In this document: positions 14,601-26,600 of the stretch, piece by piece
Numbering within the stretch: the first letter of the stretch is position 1
Layout of the letters: every line of letters begins with the position of its first letter
Source: Romanomermis culicivorax
Lineage: Eukaryota; Nematoda; Enoplea; Mermithida; Mermithidae
Length of the DNA stretch: 64,000 bases
NCBI GenBank assembly: GCA_963922205.1
Contig: CAWUHX010000294.1
Location: 1 to 64,000, forward strand
Direction of reading: 5' to 3'
Position numbers and translations under genes: made by a program
The notes under the pieces: model-generated
The model's input: only the letters and a program-made list of their open reading frames with translations
Databases searched by the model: none
What the model was told of the DNA's origin: nothing

Positions 14601-17600
14601 CTGACCCTGGCCATTTTCACTCTCATAAGACTGACTGGGAAAGGTTGACCTTAGTCTCCCCTAATTTAGTATTGTTTGTAGTTCTTTGTAATTTATGGTA
14701 GTTCTGGACTGCTCACACATTACATTCTTTTCACCTTTCAGTGGCTTACTTTATTTTATTCATTTCTCATTCTCGCTTTCGCTCCAAATAGTCCAATCTT
14801 ACCGCCACTCTAATTTTTTTACCACAATGATGACTCCATCTACATCATCTGCCACAGATGAGGCTATGCCATACTGCAAGTCGCTCAATGTCAATTAATG
14901 GTATGTTCATTGGGGAGAGCAGCAGCCGCGTCAGAACGGCATCAGCTTCTGCTGAGACAATATTTTCTATTCTTTGCATGCATTTCTTTTAGTTTTTCTA
15001 TTTCTGTGCATGCCCCCTGACCTGTACTTGGGACCCCATGGGATACATTCGCCTCTGCCACATGGGTAATGCCCTTGGTCAGCTGCTGCAATCCTGAAAT
15101 CGTCAAGCTATGGCTCAACTTGTTGCCATAGCCAGTTGCTGCTTTGACTGACCCGTACTATGATTTTTGTTGCCTCACTCAAGTGATCCGATTGAAATTG
15201 TCAAAGACCTGCCCATCTCAGTGACATCGCCGCCCAAGTTGCAGCCGTTTGGGGGACCGTATCATCTATAATTTTGATGAAAAACAACTTTTCTTTCTTG
15301 GTCACAACACTTAAGGTTGACCTTTGGACCAGCACAACCATCGCTATATGTTGCTTAGCTCCAATACCAAATCCATCCTCACCGGAGATTTGAAAAATTT
15401 TTAATTTGCAGTCCCTATGCTGGCCAATTCCACCATTTTCAGCTACCCCCAGTAAATTCAGCTTGCATTTCCCAATGGAACCATGTTCATCCTCAAAACT
15501 TCCACTGCAATGCCTGATGATTGGACTGCGTTCTTCTCCCTCATTGATGGGGAACACACCATTCTAATTTCTTTTGATGGAGCCGATGACTGGGCTGGAA
15601 TCTACACTCTTCTCAGAACCCAATTCCATACTGGTTGACAAAAGAAAAACAATGATAATGGTCCAAGCTATTCACTTTGACACCTACTGAGTTATTCGAA
15701 ATATCATCATCTCATTGCCACTCTATGAGCTGGCTCAGAGTATCAGATTTATGCTGTAAAAATGCAAGCTCAAAGCAACCATCTCAGCCATGTGGGCCCT
15801 CAATGTGTCTCGGCTCACTCTCAAATTTCCCAATGTGCCCCAGTTTTTCAATAACGCAAAAAATTTGTATTTGCAACCCAATGTCCTTGCCTTTTACTAG
15901 CCATAATGCAGGATGAGGTTATTTCAGCATATCAATTTTTCATGTATGATTGCACATCATTGGACCACATTCAGTCTTTTTGTTTAGGCACCAAAGTTAA
16001 TGGCTTCCCTGATATCAAAACATTGACCAGGACAATGCACCCGAAATTGCTAACTGTTCCAAAAAAGCCAAAAAATAAGAAGAAAAAACAAAAAGATGAA
16101 TGGAACAAGTCACCCGAAGTGTCTGATGACGACGATCCATCCCTTTTGCCAAAGAAAGTGCATGATGACCCCGAACGCCTTCAAGCAGTCATTGCCTAGG
16201 CCATGAAGAGCGGCCTTATGATGCACCGTAACAATTTACTCAGCTTCCCCCTGTCACCAATCTACAAATTAGAAGTTTGTGCCCACCTGGACACTAGAAA
16301 CGACCTGCTGCTCCCCACAGACATTGATGACATTCGGATTGAGCGCGTGGTGCCCAATTTAACTCTTCGCAACTGCATCTATCATGGTACTCATTATTGT
16401 CCTCTTCCCAACACCCTGCTTAGTATTTTACAGGCCAATGCAACTTAGCTCAGCAGAATTACGGCTACCATGCCGCTCACTGCAGCCATAGCCTTGCCTT
16501 GTTCCATGGCAGAGTTGGCCTACGTCAAGGACCTCTTGGCTCAGCATGCTCAAATGCTTGACAATGTATGATGTATGGGCTTTTACAACTTTATTTGGTT
16601 ACATGCTGATGGCAATCCTGGATCCCACCTCACTGATTGGATGAACCACATTCCAGAACGTAAACCTGCTTTTGACCGTGATCCCAGCACATATATGTGC
16701 AACTGTTTCACCTTACACCCCATCATTTTCAATGAAGATCTGCAAATGGAAACCGCCATTAAAGAGATCGAAATCAATGACACCAACTTAACCTTGAATC
16801 GGCACAGTGTTTTTCATTTGTATTTGTCTTTACTTGGTCACATCGATTTCCACAACTGGTTTTCATTCCCTGCACCAGTCTATGCCTTCCCCATGCCGAC
16901 TATGGCTTTGGAACACGCGTTGACCACTGACAAATTACTAGATCACCCAATGATGGCCTCCACTCATGAACCGTCTGATGACAAGTTGCTAGAGACGCCT
17001 AATTTCCATTTGAATATCATGAAAATTCCAGCCAATGTTGTCACATCATCCGGGACAAGCCTGTCAGCCGCTGCAGAACTCATGGTTTTGATGACCACAA
17101 TCAATGGATTTCTCAAACTCACGCTCGACCATATTTCGACCTTGGTGCCAGTATTCACAGAAATGACAATGCCATTACACCAACCCGAAATGTATGTCGT
17201 AGGAGAAGTCACAGTCACATTGGACAAAATATTGACCAATATTCCCGAAGAAACCACCATCCATACTGAAACTGTGATGGATGTAGTACCACCCAAGTCT
17301 GCTGTTGGTCCCTCGATTTACCTGGCTAGGCCCCTGACTTTAGCTAGTCCACTGATGATCACTACTGTTGCCACAGCCAGGTATATTCCACCCATTAGAT
17401 TTTCACAACAGTTTGTTTCAGATTCTCAATGGTTCGCTTTGGCCGCAGCCCTCAAAGCTTATGGTTCTCCACCTCCACCACCCTGTATGTTATTCCCTGG
17501 ACACCATTGGGGAGACTACCCTACAGCCTTACGTGATCAAATTACAGAAATTTTAATACCCGCCCTGGTTATAGCAACTGCTGTGCCACAACAAATGCCA

Positions 17601-20600
17601 TCAGTTCCAATGGCGTGGATTGTTGCACAATCAGTGCCTCAGTCAGTTTCTGGGCAACCACCACTGACAGTGTGGATGGACGTCCAACAGCAACAACTGA
17701 GCACCTCAACTGCCCAACTTGACAGGCACAGTCAACCTATCCAAAAACCCACTCGTTACGAACATTCTGTCAAATGCAAAATGCAATAACAAGAGGAAGT
17801 CGAGTACTGCAAAGCCCACAAGGCCCGAACAATGGATGAAAAAATACGTGAAACACATGCGGCCACCCAGTAGGCCCCGTACTGAACGCCACAAAACAGC
17901 CAGTGAAAGGACCATGAAACATCATAAACAAGGGGCCAAGCAAAGAGCCAAATCCAAAGAACACAAAATTGCTGGTAGCGCCAGCTCCTCTACTGGTGTG
18001 ATGTCGCAGCCAAAAGTCACTCCTACAAAACAATGGAGTACTCAAACCAAAACCGATCAATCCTCAATGCCCCCGCAGGCACCCCCAGCCCATTGGTCTG
18101 ATTCTCACTGATCTCGACATGATTTCTACCAACCCCATGACCAACACCACCACAAAAGAGACCAGTTCCGTCGCCGAGACAGTGATTACTATGATAGCTG
18201 TGATTATGATCGCTGTGGCACCGTCCCTCATCATTGAACGCAAAATAAACAATTGCACCAAGTTCACTCTACAGGTTTTTAAGACGCAAATTATCAGAGC
18301 ATTTTCCACTGTTCACCAACCAAACTGACTGATTACATTAGCACATTGCACTGCGATACTGAAGTTAAAGGTTGCCTCAAAGCCTTAAAGAATCCACAGC
18401 CTCAGCTGGAGTTCAAAGCTCCATTGCCTCTGGCTTCACCGATGGATGCGGAATCCACCACTACCAAGTCTGAAACTTCTACAAAGATGACGGCGTCATT
18501 GCCAACTATGGCCTCGGTGCTGCCATCTTCCACTACTGTCACATCAATGTCAGCTACTACTCCCTTCACCACCACTACCGCAGCTTCACAACCAGCATTG
18601 GTCATTACCACTGCACGTGTACTGGGAGCTGCTCCCCCAGTGGGTACGGTTCTACGTGCTATGCTGCAATCGCCCAGCCAAGCAGTTACATTGCCCAATT
18701 ATGTCAGTTTAGGAACCATGGACCAACCTCACACCATCATGCTTTGCACGCAACGTTTCCCTCCACATACTGACCCAAACCTTGAATTTTTCTAGCCATA
18801 CACCATGCTGATCCACTTTTTTGGCTGATTAGGCATACGCGTTACCACAGCCATTAACGATCGAGTCACCAATACCTCATTAGTGATTTACCAATATTTT
18901 CGAGACCATCATCGCCCCAGCTACCTCGAACCGCATCCACCCATATCTCCCGTGGTTGCGACCCTTATTCTACAATGGGTCAGTGGCATTTGAGCTGAAG
19001 AGCTAGGATGTGTCCACACCATTCAAACCACTCACTTCACGTTGTTCCTTTATGAGGCTTGCAGTTTAGACAACCTGTCGTGTTTGATACAGGCCTATAA
19101 CATCACCATGGGAGTTTTAAACTCATGAATGGTGTACCCCCACCGCAATATACTCGTTTTCCATTACGGCCTGATACGAATGACATATATTGAATTTTTT
19201 TCCAGTACCATAATGAAACCAATCACCTGGTACTGATGCCGCATCACCACAACCTTTTGGCATGCTGGCATTTGCTCTGGCCAAGACCTTTGCCACCTAC
19301 AGGTCTCCCATCAAACCATCTGACTTTGGTTCCACTGCTGACCCCATGGCCCTGAACCAACCCACTTTCACTGCTACCTTTGGGCACCTCCACTTCGTCT
19401 ATGTGCTGCAGGGCTGATGTGGACTATTGCGGTGGCCCTCAATACCATTGCTACAATTCCTACTGCAACCATTCTTGTCCTGGTGATGACTGCTATGACG
19501 ACTGTGACGATTATCGCAACCACCCACATTCTGCATCATTGGATCATTGTCAACATCATCGCCATTGATCAATCCCCATTTTCTGTGCAGTAAATTTTGT
19601 TTTGTTTGTTTTCTTTGTTACCCATCTCATTTTTTCTCCTGGTTGTCTCATTCTAATCTCGCTTTTGCACTTTATTGTTTTTTACTAGTTTACCTCTCTG
19701 CGGCACAGCCATTACCAGTCTGCTACAGTACTGATGCCCTGAGATGTTCTACCACCATTCGCCCCACCGCCGTAAGTTTGTCCTTTCTCCAGCCTGCTGC
19801 ACTGCCATTTTTGTCATTTTTCAGGAATTGCACCCGAAGGTAGTAGCCGGCCTCACCCTCCCATCTGCATGGATTCGTATGCTGGTGTGCTGCAGTACAT
19901 TGGTGCAGATGGAGTGACTTTTTGAGCCGCAGTGTTGCCGATGTATTTCGGCCTGGCTAATTGCGGATGGGTTGGGAGGTCTCACCCTACATGTCACCAA
20001 ATTGGCTCAAAAAACTACAACGACTCCGTCGGCCCCACTGTGCACCGCCAAAGGACTCTTTTGGCCTCCCCAGTGATGGCCTGTTCAGGGCGGAGTCCCT
20101 CCCCTTGCCAGTTTTTGATTGTCCACATGACGATTGCTTAGGGTGATCTACGGCAAGGGGGGAGGGGTGTTGTAGTGTGTTTCCACCTATTTTAGGATTT
20201 TCCTAATTTGTCGATTTCACCAAAACGTGTGCAACTACAAATTTGATTGGGCAAAGTGGACCATCGAAGAGCATCTTACTGTAGTCCGGGTTTGGCATGC
20301 CTGCCGTGAGCTCTTTTTCATTCTTCTTCTCGGTTGGTTGCCTATATTTTTCTATTGGTCGAGTCCCCATGCATTTGCTGTGTTTTCCAGCATGTGAGAC
20401 ATTTCTTTATAACTCCACCCACTACATTTGTTTTGTATATGTTACGTAAGTCGTTTTTCTATTAGGTAAAATTCATAGGAGAAATCTCTCCTCTTGTGGT
20501 TTAAGCACTTTGGGAATTCAAATTAGGAAACCGAAGGTTTTCTAATTTGGAGTATTTTATTGTGGGGTTTAGGTACTTAAGTAGGTTAAGTTTTCGGGTA

Positions 20601-23600
20601 AGCATGGGTGTTGGAAACACGTGCATTAAGGTCGATCCCTGTACAACTCCTGCCTTCCTCATCAGCATCCAAGCCCCCACACAAAATATCAAATACAACA
20701 TGGGCGGTACTGCTTGTTAGTATGGATAGAAAAAGCGGTACGGCGCGGTACCTCGCGGCGAAGTATGACAGGGCCTTAAGATTTTCCACTCGAAAAATTG
20801 TCAATGTTTACTTCAGTATGCCTACAAATTTCCAGCCCTATATGATGTACTGTTTATCAGAAAATCGTAAAAATGTTAAATCCTACTTGCTCTCCATATA
20901 ATTAAGAAAGATTTGAATAAAAACAGCCTATACAGTCGTGAACACCTTTTTTCTCCCACATTGACTGAGCAGATTGGCCAACAATTTGGCGCGAAAAAAG
21001 ACGACCCTGTGGTCTGTTATTTTTTGATTTGAAAAAGCTTTTTTTTCTGAGTCTCATATTGAAATAAATAGATTGTGGGTTTTCTTACTTTTCGTCATAA
21101 TTCGTAAAGATAATCAAAGGCGTGCGAGGAATTCTCGATTACTCATAGCAAATCACACTTCATAAATCAATTTCTCTATTTCGATATTTAAGAATAATCC
21201 AGTTGCAACTTGATTCTGAAAAATTAGGTCGCATCTTAGTTCTAAAAATTGATAAATTGATAGTTTTCCGAGATTATTAATATTTTGTTACTCCAAGGTC
21301 CTCAGAGGAATTGAAAATCTTTCAAAACATAACCAAGATTGAAAATTCGCCAATGTCTTTTGTATTTGTATGTAGCACGAATTAGTCAATCGTAGGTTCT
21401 TCCAAATTTGTTGAATGTGATGAAGTCTAACAAAGAAAAAACCATGAAAGTATCAGAAAATTCACCGGTTTCACGTCAACCCACAAACCTGGAACATCAG
21501 GTATTAATCTGGCTACTGTAGCATCTTGAGACTTCGATTATTGTACCATTCTGCATATCCAATTTTCTGACTTTATCTACATGAACGGAAGCGTGAAAAA
21601 TTGTACTGGTGTTAACGTTATCATGGCGAGAGTACTGGAATTTGATTTCTATTCTTTTTTGATTGATGTTCAGGTGCTATTGACATTCGTGCCTCGAACC
21701 CCTGATTGATTTTTACTTTTTTTAAATGAGCGATCGTATTTCAGAAGCGTCATGCACTACGACGGTTTCACCCGCGGTTTCACTTACAACCCAAACAAAT
21801 ATTCTATTAGCACCAAAGACGCCAAATTTCAAAATACGATTGGCCAACGAGTAGGCCCGTCGTTCATCGATTTCAAATTGATCAACATGGCCTATTGCGG
21901 TCAAATTTGCCAACAAAAATTGGGATGCCAACATTCGGGTTACGAAGACCCCAACAACTGTATGCAATGCAAATGCCCGGGTGGTTTCGGCGGCCGATTG
22001 TGTGAATCTGCGGCGCCCAGCAGTTCGGGCTGTGGGGGTGTGATTAAGGCCACCAAAGAACCGCAGTATATCACATCACCGGGCTATCCAGGCCAATACT
22101 CAAAAGTGAGGCCGTCAGCTGGTAGCTGAGAGTATAGCGAGGTCCTGTTTAGACGATTTTGAATGAATGTCATTGCAAATATAACTCTGATTACGGAAAA
22201 ACTTCTATGCATAAATCTTAGTCTGCCGTACAGTTGTTAACCAAACAGCAGCAGATAAATTCTGTAGATGACCAAATCTGTCGAAAACAATACAACTACA
22301 TTTCAAATGATATTTTTGAAGAAGTTTCGACAAGACTTACTTGTTCATGCCTGATTTCTCACAAAAAAATTTATTTGCTGATAGGATAAATCCTTGAGTT
22401 TGATTGAAAAGTTAGACGTGATATGTCACAAAGATCATTCAAACAGCGTATTCTCTATAAAAAGAGATCGAATTCATCTTTAAACCTATTTTTGTACATT
22501 TTCTTTGAACTTTTGAGGGAGGTTAAAGCTCTAGCAAACAGTATTTCTACTATCATTAAAGCCGCAATTTCGGACATATTCTTGTAAATTCGAGGGACAT
22601 GATCTTGAAGTAAGTTATCATAGAAGAAATTATCCTTGTCTTCAGCATAACAATAATTTATTGCATGTTTCGCAGACTTACTGTGTGTCACTTTATCAGA
22701 ATCGCTTTATAGACTGCTTTATTGTTCCACTAATGATTATCATTCAATGCCCTCTGAGTTGTTATCCGGATATTTTTTGTTTTGCCCTCGTTCTAATGAT
22801 TCACTTGCACCGTGGTTTTGATCTCTACTTATCTGCAAAACAGTTTTTGTAGGCATTTAGATGATTTTCTTTTTTTCATATCAAAGATGCACAGCAAGAA
22901 AAAATGAGAGACAAGCAGTGGTTCTATTGTGCAACACAAGCTGGAATTTTTCCTATGTTGCTATAAACAGTCAATTTGTAAAAATAGGATATGAACAAAG
23001 TGCAGGTTGTTTATTTGCATTAAGATCGCTGTGCATCTAAGAAAGTTACAGTAACTCTAAAAACGACATGAAAAGAAGACGATTAGGAAACGAGTTTCAC
23101 GACAGAAATATTGACAGTGGCGAGTCTACTTCACTGAAGAAAATATTTTTCTATTTATAATTTGAAAAGATTTTAACTTTGCCAAGACTTTCCTTTTGTT
23201 CTAGGGACTGCAATGTAATTGGTATATTTTGGCCCCTCCCAGTGGTCGAATTTATTTGACGTTCGGCGGAACTTTTTCTCTACCGTGTGACGAAATTTGT
23301 ACGAATAGTTACGTAGAAGTGAAACCGTTTCAAGATTTTCAACGAACTGGCTACAGGTATACTTGAAGTTTGGACTTTATTGAGTTATCTGTAATGCTAA
23401 TAATTGAGATTCCTTTTTGATATCACCATGTGCAGTAATATCGAATAATAATGCTGCTGAATGCACATAATTGACCTTTGTTTCCGTTATGTCGTTTTTT
23501 TATTTCATTGCAAACGTTACGACTAACTTGATTTCTAGATTTTGCTGCACTAAAGCTCCAGATCAAATCGTCGCTGAATCAAACGAAATGGTCGTCATTT

Positions 23601-26600
23601 TTGTTTCGAACGGTCAAGTGGGCAACGGATTCCGAGCAGCCGTTTCTACAGATTCGACGGGCGCCATCGTGGCGCCCACTGCCCCGCCGCCCATACAAAT
23701 CACTCAGGTGCCGGTGACGGTGCAAGCCGGACAGACGCCTAAAAGTCCGCAGGTACAAGTAAGTGCTTGTTAGTTAGACGCTAGCTGTTAACAGACTTAA
23801 GCTTGAAATCGTCGGTTGTAGCTTTACCATAGCGCATTGAAGAATGCTTAGATAACTTGTATAGTTCTATTAGAGCATGATCATGAAAAAGTTGGATCAG
23901 TTCATCGAACAATCGATACGTTAAAAAAGTTAGGCACATGAAAATATCAAATAGAAAAAAAATATTAGGAAACTTGATGACGTAGAAACAGAACAAGTGA
24001 AAAAGAGTCAACATATAAAAATGGAAATGAATGTAGAAAAGACACAATGATTGTGTATTAATTATCCTACCGTATCCACAGTCCCAGTGTATCATTTGAC
24101 CCAATGAATGATAGTTAAGGTTTTTTATTGTCCCACCTTGTATACACATGAAAGAATGATACGACTTATTGAACTATGATTTTCTATTCAAATTCGTAAT
24201 GACTTAAGCTGTCTGCTCATTAACCAAACTACAGTAATTAAAACAAGAAAATTGGATATTTAGAATCTGGTTACACTTGACTGTACTCATATAACTGAGA
24301 GAAAATGGCGGAAGTAGAATATGAGTAGTATGTTTTTTAAATCAGCCCATATCTCCTTCAACAGAAAAAGTTAATTTGACGTTGGAACACCCATGGTCTG
24401 TTTTTCATGAAATGCTTGCAAACTTAAAAATAATAATGATCACTACCAGTTCCACAATTGAACACAGGAAAGAAAGAAATTATTCATACATTTTGAGATG
24501 CCATTATTTAAAACCCAAAAAATAATATGACCACAAATGAAAACGTAAATCTAATTTTCTCACCGCACAGCGCCGTACTCGCTTCATAAATTTTTACAGT
24601 TCTGGGAGCATTTCTAGAACAATAGACTGCATGCACATGAAAGCGAAAGAGAAAAAATAACACATCAGAAATAAATAGAAAACAACATAAAAATGATCAA
24701 AGATGAAAAACAATTTGGGCAAAGTATTATAATGTGTTCAACAAAAAAAGCAGCCCAAAGTAAAAGAAGTTACCATGAATAAAAATAAAAATCAAGTTAG
24801 TCGTAACGTTCGCAATGAAATAAAACAAAAAAAGGCAGACGAAAATGGTAAAACCGAAAGCCTACCACCAAGCAAACAGAAGCCAAGAACACACAATGAA
24901 GCAAAATCACGGAGGCAATACGGTATGACAAGACAAAGTTGAGTAAGAGAAAGTAATAAAGCGCAGAAACCAAGTACAACAAAAAAAACGAAATGCACGC
25001 ACAATAACTGAAAACTGAAGTAAAATTGCAAAATGATTGTAGAAAATAGTGCTATAAATGCAACGAATATTTAACAGGAAAAGAAAGTGGAATAAAAATA
25101 TGTCAGACAACATAAACGACGGCTAGCTGAAGAAAATATAAAAAAATATACAGGAAATCCAAACAGAAAGTACAGCCTTTTCCAAGTGTTTAATCAATTT
25201 TCCAAGCATTTCTCCAGTAGACGTTGCATGTGAATGCTTTCCATATAGGTCGCTCCATGTGAAACGTTAATTTATGCGACAGGTTTTCATAGAGGGCTTT
25301 TAGATAATGTAGTAGGTGGCCAACTATACCGACTGGCCCGATCGTGCCATGTGGCGTACCTGCCATGTGACCGACTGTAGCACGCGGCTGACCGCCCCAA
25401 CTGGCCGACCATGCTATGTGGCCGATTTTTAGGCTTGTTTACTATATTTAGGTCGCGTCAAACGATTTTTCCATTTCTTTGTTGTGTAAATGAGCTCATC
25501 TTCTTTCGAGATTCCACAAGATTCTATAAAAGAATCCATTCATAGCTTCATTCATTTTAAAAAATGATTGTTGGCCAATCTTTTTTTCTAAAATGCTAAA
25601 GAAATGTTAATTTTACACGAAATTAAGCAAAAATAAGAACTTTCTTATTGATTAAATAGTGGTGTCCACTAGGAGTCATACTTGAGAGATTTCTTATTAT
25701 TTTATCCGGCTTTCTTCTATTGTTAGTTAAATTATTAAAATTGAATTAAGAAAACAAAGAATAACTCAGTAAATTTTAGCAGCCTTCTGCGCAAGATAAA
25801 TTAAAGAGAAATTTTTAATTGTCGCTCTCATTTCCTCTAGAATAATTCTAAGCAACAAAGTACCACCCTCGTTAACGGGATTTTTAAAACACGTATGTTA
25901 ATAACAAATAAGCCAAAGCTTTGAACCAACTCTAACGATTGTGTCTCACTTTGACGCCCGTCTCACTTTGGTGCCCATCTCACTTTGGCGCCCGTCTCAC
26001 TTTGGCGTCCAACGTTGTAGGCGCCAAAGTGAGACAGTTGTCTTACTTTGGCGCCCATTGCTTAGTAATGACTTTTCTTGGATGTCTCAACTCGGCGCCC
26101 ATCTCACATTGGCGCTCGTCTCACTTTGACGCCCATCTCACATTGGCGCCCTGTCATTCTCTTCTCTGAGAACATTGTAAATTGTAGGATTTCGCACAAA
26201 ATTCACACGGTAATAAAAATTAGTGTAAATGTCGTTGAATTTTGAATTATTGTCAAAAAATTAATTACAAAGATCTTGTTGTTAACTTTGCTGAATTACT
26301 GAAATGTGAGGCTTTATTTTTTCTATTTATTTATTTTTTCATATATATTATTTATTTATTTATGTATTATATTTTTATTTATTTACCATTTATTTAAATA
26401 AGAAGTGACCATTAAATTATTTTATTGCCATACTAAATTTTTCGGTGGTTTTGAGCAATTCACGTTTGATACACTAAGCTTCAACTTCGGATCGGGTAAG
26501 AGGCACACAAAGTGGATTGTGACTGATCCAGATTTGATTGCACCCTGCCTTCACGACCTGTAGCAGCACGACCCATGGGATTCCCATGACTATTACAAGA

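Larger units (their letters stand above)
6047..20700 (+). mobile_element. Old, degenerate Ty3/gypsy LTR retrotransposon with a very long 3' accessory region
   Basis: Direct LTRs (6047-6502 and 20168-20700) flank 13.7 kb encoding gag, protease, reverse transcriptase, RNase H and integrase in the Ty3/gypsy order. About 5.8 kb of further coding-like sequence lies between integrase and the 3' LTR. All genes carry stops and frameshifts. A polypurine tract precedes the 3' LTR. No matching target duplication was found (5' flank CCCTG, 3' flank TGGGC). The element lies in the same direction as the astacin gene, inside its intron 3. Confidence 0.88.
5060..20776. mobile_element. TIR element (about 1.07 kb) split by the older Ty3/gypsy insertion
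   Basis: The left end reads TGGCCCTGCCATGCTTCACC; the right end, on the other strand, reads AGGCCCTGTCATACTTCGCC. TAA lies directly outside both ends (5057-5059 and 20777-20779), a 3 bp target duplication compatible with PIF/Harbinger. Without the LTR element inside it, about 1.07 kb remains (5060-6046 plus 20701-20776). No transposase ORF is present. It interrupts MITE-1. Confidence 0.65.
4984..20930 (+). mobile_element. MITE-1 copy split by a later nested insertion
   Basis: The left part (4984-5059) begins TAGTTTGTTTTTTATAAAAT. The right part (20777-20930) ends AAAACAGCCTA, the inverted end. Joined, they make about 227-230 bp, close to the uninterrupted copies at 38333-38577 (245 bp) and 60623-60851 (229 bp). 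Both halves align with those copies in order, for example GTCGTCAAAATCG on the left and CAGTATGCC...TTTCCAG on the right. Flanking TA suggests a Tc1/mariner-type MITE. Confidence 0.75.

Noticed and set aside
16575..17789. Intact host gene of 404 codons
   Set aside because: It lies between integrase and the 3' LTR of one retroelement, and neighbouring frames continue it in both directions as degenerate sequence.
19380..19593. Retroviral envelope transmembrane anchor
   Set aside because: One frame is strongly hydrophobic, but the overlapping frame is Cys/His-rich and equally open; no fusion peptide, signal or surface-unit pattern was found.
6042..20705. Target-site duplication of the old Ty3 element
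   Set aside because: The flanks CCCTG and TGGGC do not match; age or inter-element recombination may explain the absence.
24792..25113. Overlapping minus-strand ORFs in astacin intron 6
   Set aside because: Leu/Phe/Cys-rich translations of purine-rich plus-strand DNA in three frames; no domain and no splice structure.
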